NCBI GenBank assembly: GCA_040904765.1
Contig: JBBDST010000046.1
Location: forward strand, 1 to 20,923
Direction of reading: 5' to 3'
Source of the DNA: JBBDST01 sp040904765
Lineage (GTDB): Bacteria; Actinomycetota; Nitriliruptoria; Nitriliruptorales; Nitriliruptoraceae
Length of the DNA: 20,923 nt
The notes below the pieces were generated by a model, which saw nothing but the letters and a program-made list of their open reading frames with translations, was not told where the DNA came from and searched no databases. Positions 14,328 through 20,923 of this stretch are shown here, one piece after another. Numbering within the stretch: position 1 is the stretch's first letter; the number at the start of each line of letters is the position of its first letter. The position numbers and the translations under genes are program-made.

Positions 14328-16271
14328 CTACCTCGCCAGAATCATCATGTAGGCGGTTATGACAAGCATGCCGGCCACCAGCACATACACGTAGTTGCGT
14401 ACCAGGCCCGTTTGCGCACCGCGCACGTAGCCGGCCATTTTGGTTGTTACGGTGCCGGCGCCATTGACGACGCCGTCAAGCACACGCGTGTCGATCACCT
14501 GCAGGGCACGTCCAAGACGGCTACCGCCGGTGACAAACACGGCGGCGTACGCCTCATCCACATAAAATTTGTTTTCTAACACGCGGCCGACTGGGCCACG
14601 CACGATTTCGCGTGTCGCCGGGTCGTTTAGGTTGCGGCCTCGCAGCGTAAACACGGCAATCAGGATGCCGGCCACCGCTGCAACGATCGCAAGCGGAATC
14701 AGTATGACTTCTGTCCACGGTCCTACCGGGGTGTAGCCAAGATCGGTGATGGGTGCAACGACGGGCGCTAAGAAGCGATAAAGCGGTCCTGTATGCACCG
14801 GGTTTAACGCCAGTCCGCCGATGGCCGAAGCAGCCGCAAGGATCATCAGCGGTGCCGTCATGGAGCGTGGCGATTCGTGCGGATCCACGCCGTCTGGCCA
14901 GCGTGGGGTGCCAAGAAATACCAGCACGAACCAGCGGGTCATGTAGTACGCGGTGAGAATGGCGGCGATGACACCGATGACATAGACGCCACCAAAACCG
15001 TGCAGGTACGCCTCGGTCAAGATCTGGTCTTTGGAGAAGAAACCCGCAAACGGTGGGATGCCACTGATTGCCAGCCAGCCGATGGCTGAGGTGGCAAAGG
15101 TGATTGGCATGGCCCGTCGCAGTCCGCCCATCTCATAGATGTTGGTGCGATTGGCCATGGCATGCATGACGGATCCGGCGGCGAGGAATAACAGTCCTTT
15201 AAAGAAGGCGTGCGTGACGAGGTGAAAGATTGCTTCACGAAATGCGCCGACCCCAACGCCGATAAACATAAAACCAAGTTGGGACACCGTCGAGTAGGCA
15301 AGAATCTTTTTGATGTCATCTTGCCGGACGGCTATCAACGCGGCAAACAGTGCCGTTAACGCACCAATCCAGGCAATGATGAGCATCGCGTTAGGTGCAA
15401 GTACCAGCAGTGACGAGAGTCGAACGGTCAGATATACGCCAGCAGTAACCATGGTGGCTGCGTGAATAAGAGCACTGACTGGCGTTGGACCAGCCATGGC
15501 GTCGGGAAGCCAGACATACAGGGGAATCTGCGCCGATTTAGCGGCAGCAGCAGCCATAAACAGCAGCACCAGCACAAATGCAGTGGTGGACGCAAGGATT
15601 TCGGCGTTGTCGATGATTGCCAGCAGGTCAAGCGTGCCAAAGGTTATGAAAGTGACAAACATTGCCACCATGAAGGCGACGTCTCCGACCCGGTTGGTAA
15701 TGAACGCTTTTTTCGCAGCTGACGCATAGTTCGCACGTTCAAACCAGAATCCGATCAGCAGGTAACTCGACAGTCCGACGAGTTCCCAACCAAGGAACAA
15801 GGTGAGCAAGTTGCTGCCCAAAATCAGGACCAGCATCGATGCGAGGAACAGGTTCAGGTAGGCAAAATAGCGGGGGTAGCGGCTATCGCCGTGCATGTAG
15901 CCGACTGAATACAGGTGGATAAGAAGACCAACACCGGTGACGACTAACAGCATCACGACTGTCAGTTGGTCGATCAGCAGGTCGAAGCGGACATCAAAAC
16001 CGCCGACACTGATCCAGGTTGGCAGTTCACGAATGTAGGTTGCCGGGTTGCGCAGCACTTCAGCTGCAACGGCTAACGCGACGCCGAACGTTAAGGCTGC
16101 GGCCCCGATGGAAATGCCGGCAGATTTATCCCCAAGACGTTTGGTGGCAAGCAGCACTGCCACAAACCCGATCAGTGGGATGGTGGGAATGAGCCATGCG
16201 AGTGCCAACACACCGTCACTGGCGGTGACCACCGTGTTGGCAACAGTCATGCCGTATGCGGAGGTGCTCAT
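14328..16271 (-). CDS. nuoL: NADH-quinone oxidoreductase subunit L, module 1 (NuoL1)
   Basis: This is the distal pump subunit of module 1. The product is 647 residues. TM5 carries GWELVGLSSYLLIGFWFERA (Glu163) and TM7 carries AAKSAQIPLYVWLPDAMAGP (Lys245), followed by PVSALIHAATMVTAGV. The C-terminal part contains ENKFYVDEAYAAVFV and VLDGVVNGAGTVTTK. It then forms the amphipathic lateral helix, which ends at RGAQTGLVRNYVYV before a final anchor helix, the standard NuoL arrangement. The start ATG is preceded by GAGGAGGTGAG, a near-perfect ribosome binding site, and lies one base after the nuoK1 stop. It is about 47 residues shorter than NuoL2. Confidence 0.96.
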   Translation of the reverse strand: MSTSAYGMTVANTVVTASDGVLALAWLIPTIPLIGFVAVLLATKRLGDKSAGISIGAAALTFGVALAVAAEVLRNPATYIRELPTWISVGGFDVRFDLLIDQLTVVMLLVVTGVGLLIHLYSVGYMHGDSRYPRYFAYLNLFLASMLVLILGSNLLTLFLGWELVGLSSYLLIGFWFERANYASAAKKAFITNRVGDVAFMVAMFVTFITFGTLDLLAIIDNAEILASTTAFVLVLLFMAAAAAKSAQIPLYVWLPDAMAGPTPVSALIHAATMVTAGVYLTVRLSSLLVLAPNAMLIIAWIGALTALFAALIAVRQDDIKKILAYSTVSQLGFMFIGVGVGAFREAIFHLVTHAFFKGLLFLAAGSVMHAMANRTNIYEMGGLRRAMPITFATSAIGWLAISGIPPFAGFFSKDQILTEAYLHGFGGVYVIGVIAAILTAYYMTRWFVLVFLGTPRWPDGVDPHESPRSMTAPLMILAAASAIGGLALNPVHTGPLYRFLAPVVAPITDLGYTPVGPWTEVILIPLAIVAAVAGILIAVFTLRGRNLNDPATREIVRGPVGRVLENKFYVDEAYAAVFVTGGSRLGRALQVIDTRVLDGVVNGAGTVTTKMAGYVRGAQTGLVRNYVYVLVAGMLVITAYMMILAR

Positions 16272-16272
16272 C

Positions 16273-16572
16273 TCACCTCCTCAACAATGAGGGAATATCG
16301 ATGTCAAGCGTGCCACGGCGGAAGTACAAGTTGACGATTAACGCCAATCCGACCACCACTTCGGCAGCAGCAACAACGATCACGAAAAATACGAACACTT
16401 GGCCGTCTGGGCCCATCCACATGCGGGCGGCTGCGGCAAGGGTCACGTTTACGGCGTTGAGCATCAGTTCAACACACATAAACAGCACGATTGCGTTCCG
16501 GCGAATCATGACGCCAAGCAGACCGACGCTAAAGAGCAGCCCTGACAGGATGAAGTAATACCCGATTGGCAT
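16273..16572 (-). CDS. nuoK: NADH-quinone oxidoreductase subunit K, module 1 (NuoK1)
   Basis: This is a three-helix MrpC-like membrane subunit. The start is taken at ATG 16572 (MPIGYYFILSGLLFSVGLLG), giving 99 residues. AGGAGGTG lies immediately upstream, and an open frame continuing to 16674 would run back into nuoJ1 with unrelated polar sequence. The two membrane glutamates are Glu35 in FMCVELMLNAVNVTLAAAAR and Glu71 in VVAAAEVVVGLALIVNLYFR. The gene begins one base after the nuoJ1 stop and ends one base before the nuoL1 start. Confidence 0.96.
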   Translation of the reverse strand: MPIGYYFILSGLLFSVGLLGVMIRRNAIVLFMCVELMLNAVNVTLAAAARMWMGPDGQVFVFFVIVVAAAEVVVGLALIVNLYFRRGTLDIDIPSLLRR

Positions 16573-16573
16573 C

Positions 16574-17245
16574 TCACACCTCCTGAGTATCGTCGGACGG
16601 CAGCGTTTCTGCGATGTCGTCGATGTCGTCGTCGCTGGCATCGCGGTCACGTCGTCGGGCCAGCAGTACCGCACCGATTGTGGCGACGGTCAGCAGCACC
16701 GCAGATAATTCGAATGCGTAGGTGTAACGGGTGAACAGGGTGCCACCAAGGAAAGCGGCGCCGGCCCCGTCAGTGCGGTCATATGCCTGTTCAAGACCGT
16801 AGCAACGCACGTCAGTGACAGCGGTTGGCGCAGCGGCTTCAGGCCCACAGATCGACGCGGCCGACGTGTAAGGACCAATGAAGGTGAACAGGATCGCGGC
16901 AGACAGTACGGCTGCACCGGCGAACGCCAAGATGCGGGTTGACCTGTCGGTGACCAGTAGGTCGTCACGGTTAACCCCAAGCAGCATGATGACAAACAAG
17001 AACAGCACCATGATGGCGCCGCCATACACGAGCACTTGGATTATGGACAAGAACGCTGACTGCAGACCAAGAAACAGCCCGGCGATGGCCAGCAGGTTCA
17101 CAACCAGCATGAGCGCCGCATGCACAACGTTGCGAAGCATGATCACCGCTAAGGCAGATCCCAGTGCAAGCACCCCAAAGACGATGAACAGCACCGTTTC
17201 AGGGGTCGCGGTGAGACCGATCCCCCCTTGTGTCAGTACTGTCAT
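16574..17245 (-). CDS. nuoJ: NADH-quinone oxidoreductase subunit J, module 1 (NuoJ1)
   Basis: This is a five-helix membrane subunit of complex I, 223 residues. TM2-TM3 show RNVVHAALMLVVNLLAIAGL and QVLVYGGAIMVLFLFVIMLL, the most conserved part of the family. Between helices 4 and 5 there is an insert of about 45 residues (130-172) containing Cys133 and Cys148. By the positive-inside rule (the C-terminal LLARRRDRD is cytoplasmic) this loop would face the outside. The C-terminal tail after the last helix is strongly acidic (DASDDDIDDIAE). The ATG overlaps the nuoI1 stop as ATGA. Confidence 0.94.
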   Translation of the reverse strand: MTVLTQGGIGLTATPETVLFIVFGVLALGSALAVIMLRNVVHAALMLVVNLLAIAGLFLGLQSAFLSIIQVLVYGGAIMVLFLFVIMLLGVNRDDLLVTDRSTRILAFAGAAVLSAAILFTFIGPYTSAASICGPEAAAPTAVTDVRCYGLEQAYDRTDGAGAAFLGGTLFTRYTYAFELSAVLLTVATIGAVLLARRRDRDASDDDIDDIAETLPSDDTQEV

Positions 17246-17964
17246 TTGGTCGACTCCTGCGCCGTACCTGATTGTTCAGGGTGGAGCGGCAGTTGGGCTG
17301 AGGGCAGCACTTGCGTGGCAAGTCTAGGCTTCGCAGCCGTTGCCGGTGCAACTTGACCGCCTTGGGTCAGTGGCGGTGTGACGGCGAGCCCACCGTAATA
17401 GTTCAGCCCGCGTTGGCGCACATCCGCATCTTCATGTGGGGTTGCTTGCATGCCTTCAGGCGGCTCAATGAGCAGCATGTCTTTGGTCCAGATCAGCCCT
17501 TCACGGGTTGGTGAAGCGATCTCGTAGTCGTCGGTCATCGTCAACGCTCGCGTAGGACAGGCTTCGATACACAACCCGCACAGTATGCAACGGTTGTAAT
17601 TGATCTGATATTCGGTGGCATAACGCTCACCTGGCGAGAAACGCTCATCAAGCGTGTTGTTGGCACCTTGGACATAAATCGCATCAGCCGGGCATGCCCA
17701 GGCGCATAGTTCACAGCCGATGCATTTCTCAAGTCCGTCGTCATAGCGGTTGAGTTGATGACGGCCGTGAAAGCGGGGTGTAACTGGCCGTGGCTTTTCG
17801 GGATATTCGGCCGTTTCCGGGGTAACAAACATGGCTTTGAGCGGAACAAGAAAACCCCGTCCAAGCACCGTCTGGGTGAGAAACAGATACACCAGGCCAA
17901 CTACCACTAGGACCGACACGAAAGACATCAGTAGAGGCGGCGGTGAGGTGAAGAAATCAGGCAT
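17242..17964 (-). CDS. nuoI: NADH-quinone oxidoreductase subunit I, module 1 (NuoI1), with N-terminal hydrophobic helix
   Basis: This is the ferredoxin-like subunit carrying clusters N6a and N6b. The product is 240 residues. The first 4Fe-4S motif is EKCIGCELCAWACPADAIYV (Cys81, 84, 87, 91) and the second is CILCGLCIEACPTRALTM (Cys126, 129, 132, 136). The preceding HGRHQLNRYDDGLEK and the block FSPGERYATEYQINY are typical of actinobacterial NuoI. An N-terminal hydrophobic run of about 20 residues (11-30, LLMSFVSVLVVVGLVYLFLT) looks like a transmembrane helix rather than the usual amphipathic helices. The start is supported by an AAGGTG site and a TGATG overlap with nuoH1. After residue 175 a tail of about 65 residues is Pro/Gln/Ala-rich. 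It is clearly different from module-2 NuoI in both tail and first Cys motif. Confidence 0.96.
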   Translation of the reverse strand: MPDFFTSPPPLLMSFVSVLVVVGLVYLFLTQTVLGRGFLVPLKAMFVTPETAEYPEKPRPVTPRFHGRHQLNRYDDGLEKCIGCELCAWACPADAIYVQGANNTLDERFSPGERYATEYQINYNRCILCGLCIEACPTRALTMTDDYEIASPTREGLIWTKDMLLIEPPEGMQATPHEDADVRQRGLNYYGGLAVTPPLTQGGQVAPATAAKPRLATQVLPSAQLPLHPEQSGTAQESTK

Positions 17965-19139
17965 CAGTGCACCTTTTTCGGTTCAGAAGTCGTGGCGGTG
18001 TCCTGGGCTGTGTTCTCATCCCTGCTGGCGGTAAAGAACACCCACACCAAAAGCCCACCGGCGATCACCGCAAGCCACACCCGTACGTTGGCAGGAATAC
18101 CGCCACCTTCGTTGATGAGTACCCAGGCAGCAGTGATCATCACCCATACGAGCGCAATTGGAATCAGGACTTTCCAGCCAAGATCCATCAGTCGGTGGTA
18201 GCGGGTACGTGGCAGTGCGCCGCGCAGCAGGATGAAGAAAAACACGAATCCGGCCGTTTTTGCGGTGAACCAGAACAGCGACATGAGCCATGCGATGCTG
18301 TCGGACAATCCAAACGTCGGTCCGGCCGGCCCGCCAAGGAACAACGTGACCACGATTGCCGACATCACAACCACTGCCATGAATTCGGCGAGCATAAACA
18401 TGCCAAACCGGATCCCTGAATATTCGGTGTGGAAGCCACCGACCAACTCGCCTTCAGCTTCCGCCAGGTCAAACGGTGGCCGTCCGGCTTCAGCAACCAT
18501 GCCGACCACAAACACGATGAAAGCCGGAAACAGTGGCAGCACAAACCAGCCAGGTACACCGTTAACTGGGCCAACACCCGACTGTTGGGCGATGATTTCG
18601 GAAACCTGGAAGGTGCCGGCATACACAAATACGCTCGCTACAGCGAGTCCTTGAGCGATCTCATAGCTGATCATCTGGGCGCTGGCGCGGATCCCGCCCA
18701 TCAGCGGATACGGCGAGTTTGACGACCAGCCGGCAAGAAACACGCCATAGACATGCAGGGAACTTAACGCGAGGATCCACAGCACCCCGACATGCAGATC
18801 GGCCACGACCAGCGTAAAGGTTTCACCAAACAGGGTGACAGGCCCGCTGATCGGGATGACCGCGATGGTAAGAAAGCCTGCCACGACCGCAATGATCGGC
18901 GCCAAGGTGAACACCGGGTTTTTCACCATCGACGGGGTGAAGTCTTCTTTGAAGAACATCTTCAACCCGTCAATCAGCGTTTGTAACACGCCACCGGGAC
19001 CGATCCGGTTCGGTCCGATGCGTGACTGCATCCGCCCAACAACGCGTCGTTCTGCCCAAATCAGCATCGCGGTGAACAGCAGAAAATAGGTGAACACGGC
19101 AAGTGTTTGGACGAGCGTGACCCACAGTGGTGTTGTCAT
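17964..19139 (-). CDS. nuoH: NADH-quinone oxidoreductase subunit H, module 1 (NuoH1)
   Basis: This is the quinone-chamber membrane subunit of module 1, 391 residues. Canonical blocks are AERRVVGRMQSRIGPNRIGP (29-48), LQTLIDGLKMFFKEDFTP, GGIRASAQMISYEIAQGLAV, and the acidic quinone loop RPPFDLAEAEGELVGGFHTE (220-239). That loop keeps Asp224, Glu227, Glu229, Glu231 and Glu239, all the acidic positions known to matter in E. coli NuoH. A final hydrophobic helix (WLAVIAGGLLVWVFF) and a short polar tail follow the family core. The ATG overlaps the nuoG stop as ATGA, and the stop overlaps nuoI1 as TGATG. Confidence 0.97.
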   Translation of the reverse strand: MTTPLWVTLVQTLAVFTYFLLFTAMLIWAERRVVGRMQSRIGPNRIGPGGVLQTLIDGLKMFFKEDFTPSMVKNPVFTLAPIIAVVAGFLTIAVIPISGPVTLFGETFTLVVADLHVGVLWILALSSLHVYGVFLAGWSSNSPYPLMGGIRASAQMISYEIAQGLAVASVFVYAGTFQVSEIIAQQSGVGPVNGVPGWFVLPLFPAFIVFVVGMVAEAGRPPFDLAEAEGELVGGFHTEYSGIRFGMFMLAEFMAVVVMSAIVVTLFLGGPAGPTFGLSDSIAWLMSLFWFTAKTAGFVFFFILLRGALPRTRYHRLMDLGWKVLIPIALVWVMITAAWVLINEGGGIPANVRVWLAVIAGGLLVWVFFTASRDENTAQDTATTSEPKKVH

Positions 19140-20923
19140 GCGTTCGTCTTTCCAACAGGAACGGCGAGCGTGACGTCAAGCACGCCGTCATCATCAGCAA
19201 GTTCATTGATCGACACGCCGCCGAGCCGCTGTGGCAGCACCAGCGTGTTGGGTGCCTGCGTGGGGTCAATAGCGACCATGGCCGCCAACTCTTGGCCGTG
19301 TGCTTGCACCACAATCGAAGTACCATCGTCGACCGCAAGTTCGCTGGCAGTAAGCGGGTCAATAACGACCGTTTCGCTCGGGGCGGTAGCCATCAGACTT
19401 GGCACGTCAACGGTGAGGCTTGCACCGTGGGACAACAGGCGTGGGCGCACCATCACAGTGGTGGTATCTGGTTGCATATGGCCACTCGGATACCGGTGGG
19501 CAGTATCGCGGCGACCAAGGATGGCCATTTCCGCCTGAATTTGGCCTACGTCTGCGCAACCAAAGTCATAACCCAAATACATGGCTAGTTGCGACAGGAT
19601 CGTGTGGTCGTCTTGGGCTGAGCCGGCCGGTGGAACCGCTTTGAAAAATGATTGGCGACGACCTTCCCAGTTGGTGGCGGTACCTGCCCGTTCTTGGCGG
19701 GCGGTGACCGGCAGCACGATCGTTGCATACTGGGTCACTGTGGCGTTCAATGCCAGGTCTTGCACGATTACGGTTGGGACCCGTTCGAGTGCTTTGCGTG
19801 CCAGTGACGCCGACGCACTGTCGGTGACAAGATCGACGCCGATCAGATACAGGACGTCAATTTCGCCGTTGGCTGCAGCCGTCAAAATTTCCTGCAGGTT
19901 GCGGCCGTTGGTGGCTGGCAACGTGGTGTTCCACACCTGTTCAACTGTGTCCCGGTCGGTGGCATCATCAAGTCTGCGCCCGCCAGGCAGGCCACCGGCG
20001 AACAGTCCTTTATCGATGGCTGCGGGTGCACCAGAGCGGCGCGGCATATAGGCAAATGTGGCACCACTTGCGTGACTTAACGCGGCTGCGGCACTCAAGC
20101 AACCCGCAGGCGCCCGTTCGCCAACCAAGATGACCGTTGGGCCGTCGTTGATAACACCGGCGAGCGCTTCGTCGTTGGCAAGGCCATTGAGCGCAGCTGT
20201 TTCACCTCCGATTGGAGTGGTGATGTGCCGCCAAGCAACCGGGGCGAGACTGCCAGTCGTTGGGCCTACTACGACAATTTTGGCGGTGTTGTTCCGCCAG
20301 GCTTTGCGGATCCGCAGGTACACGATTGGCAGTTCGTCTTCTGGATCAAGTCCGGCCACAATAATCGTTTTGGCCTGCTCGATGGCGGCATAGGTCGCCG
20401 TTTGGGTTGCGGCGGCATAGGCGCTCAGTTCGGCATTTTGGGTGGCGCTGGCAAAGTCCAGACGCGAGTCGACATCGTCGGTTTTAAGCACGACACGCGC
20501 AAATTTGGCGGCGACGTAGCTGTCTTCGTCAGCTAACCGTGATCCAGTGATGAGCGCCGTACGGTTGGTTTGACCGGCGATGGCCTCACGGATGGCGTCA
20601 GTTGCCTGAGTCAGCGCTGTTGACCAAGTGGTTTGGGTGAGCCCGTCAGTGCTTGCCACAGCCGGTTCGGTGATGCGCGACTCCGCGGTGAGATAGCCAA
20701 ATACGAAGCGGCCTTTGTCGCAGTTCCAGGCTTCGTTTACGTCCATGTTGGTGCGGGCAAGTTGACGTTGGATAGCGCCGTTGCGTGCCTGCACAGTCTG
20801 GTTGCAGCCAGCGCTGCAGTGTTCACATACGGACGGGGTGGAGACGACGTCAAAAGGGCGGGCTTTAAACCGGTAGTCGGTTGAGGTGAGTGCGCCGACG
20901 GGACAGATCTGGATGACGTTGCC
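19136..20923 (-). CDS. nuoG: NADH-quinone oxidoreductase subunit G (NuoG), 5' end outside the window
   Basis: NuoG is the largest peripheral-arm subunit, with iron-sulphur clusters and a molybdopterin-oxidoreductase-like fold. The frame is open to the window edge, so 595 residues are seen and the N-terminal ferredoxin-like part is missing. The visible sequence begins GNVIQICPVGALTS, the end of a 4Fe-4S site (Cys7). Next comes PSVCEHCSAGC with a fourth cysteine in EAWNCDKGRFVF (Cys33, 36, 40, 68; spacing C-x2-C-x3-C-x27-C), the N7-type motif also seen in E. coli NuoG. The rest is the molybdopterin-type domain, ending in a dinucleotide-binding-like C-terminal domain (DPLTASELAVDDGTSIVVQA). The arrangement closely follows mycobacterial-type NuoG. 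The stop overlaps nuoH1. A formate dehydrogenase was considered and rejected from context. Confidence 0.95.
   Translation of the reverse strand, partial: GNVIQICPVGALTSTDYRFKARPFDVVSTPSVCEHCSAGCNQTVQARNGAIQRQLARTNMDVNEAWNCDKGRFVFGYLTAESRITEPAVASTDGLTQTTWSTALTQATDAIREAIAGQTNRTALITGSRLADEDSYVAAKFARVVLKTDDVDSRLDFASATQNAELSAYAAATQTATYAAIEQAKTIIVAGLDPEDELPIVYLRIRKAWRNNTAKIVVVGPTTGSLAPVAWRHITTPIGGETAALNGLANDEALAGVINDGPTVILVGERAPAGCLSAAAALSHASGATFAYMPRRSGAPAAIDKGLFAGGLPGGRRLDDATDRDTVEQVWNTTLPATNGRNLQEILTAAANGEIDVLYLIGVDLVTDSASASLARKALERVPTVIVQDLALNATVTQYATIVLPVTARQERAGTATNWEGRRQSFFKAVPPAGSAQDDHTILSQLAMYLGYDFGCADVGQIQAEMAILGRRDTAHRYPSGHMQPDTTTVMVRPRLLSHGASLTVDVPSLMATAPSETVVIDPLTASELAVDDGTSIVVQAHGQELAAMVAIDPTQAPNTLVLPQRLGGVSINELADDDGVLDVTLAVPVGKTNA

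Noticed and set aside
11206..16271. nuoL/M/N/K as an Mrp-type Na+/H+ antiporter cluster
   Set aside because: The subunits are homologous, but the genes sit between nuoJ and a polyprenyl synthase in canonical nuo order. NuoL1 also has the C-terminal lateral helix typical of complex I.
16573..16674. N-terminal extension of nuoK1 up to 16674
   Set aside because: The added polar residues overlap nuoJ1 and lack NuoK character. AGGAGGTG directly precedes ATG 16572.
19136..20923. Molybdopterin-dependent formate dehydrogenase or nitrate reductase instead of NuoG
   Set aside because: The fold and Cys motif are shared, but the reading frame overlaps nuoH1, the residues before the motif (GNVIQICPVGALTS) are NuoG-like, and no formate dehydrogenase partner genes are present.

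Overview
Every gene in this window lies on the minus strand and is transcribed from right to left. All but one encode subunits of respiratory complex I (NADH:quinone oxidoreductase, Nuo/NDH-1). The source is most likely an actinomycete-type bacterium (Actinomycetota; Acidimicrobiia is a guess). The reasons are the very actinobacterial look of NuoG and of the right-hand NuoI (motifs HGRHQLNRY, EKCIGCELCAWACPADAIYV), several GTG starts, strong GGAGG ribosome binding sites, and a polyprenyl diphosphate synthase directly behind nuoN. GC content is moderate by eye. A run of exactly 100 N shows that this is a scaffolded draft or metagenome assembly.

Layout in transcription order. Module 1 (20923 down to 11206) is nuoG (5' end outside the window), H, I, J, K, L, M, N, followed by an overlapping trans-polyprenyl diphosphate synthase gene (11209-10139). 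A 191-bp intergenic region comes next, with a candidate promoter, a stem-loop and an inverted repeat. Module 2 (9947 down to the left edge) is nuoA, B, C, D, H, I, J, K, L, M and the first codons of a probable nuoN. Within each module most genes overlap by 1, 4 or 10 bases or are 1-10 bases apart. The exceptions are a 135-bp hairpin-rich gap between the second nuoL and nuoM, and a 55-bp gap before the left-edge gene.

How the genes work together. The window holds two complete sets of the membrane-arm and connecting subunits H-I-J-K-L-M. NuoG and the complete nuoN belong to module 1, while A-B-C-D belong to module 2. In module 2, nuoD overlaps nuoH by four bases, so the NADH-input subunits E, F and G are absent from that operon. 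Module 2 therefore reads as an 11-subunit (ABCD-HIJKLMN) type complex I that may take electrons from a donor other than NADH. Alternatively, it shares or exchanges parts with module 1. The synthase probably makes the side chain of the menaquinone that these enzymes reduce.

The most unusual points are as follows. Module-2 NuoI has a tail of about 190 residues with a 38-residue unit duplicated with identical DNA, and the assembly gap falls inside the second copy. Module-2 NuoC has a charged tail of about 100 residues. Module-2 NuoH has isoleucine where a normally conserved quinone-site glutamate is expected. Module-1 NuoI has an N-terminal hydrophobic helix. Three tandem hairpins lie before the second nuoM. 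I found no RNA genes, mobile elements, CRISPR arrays or credible plus-strand genes.
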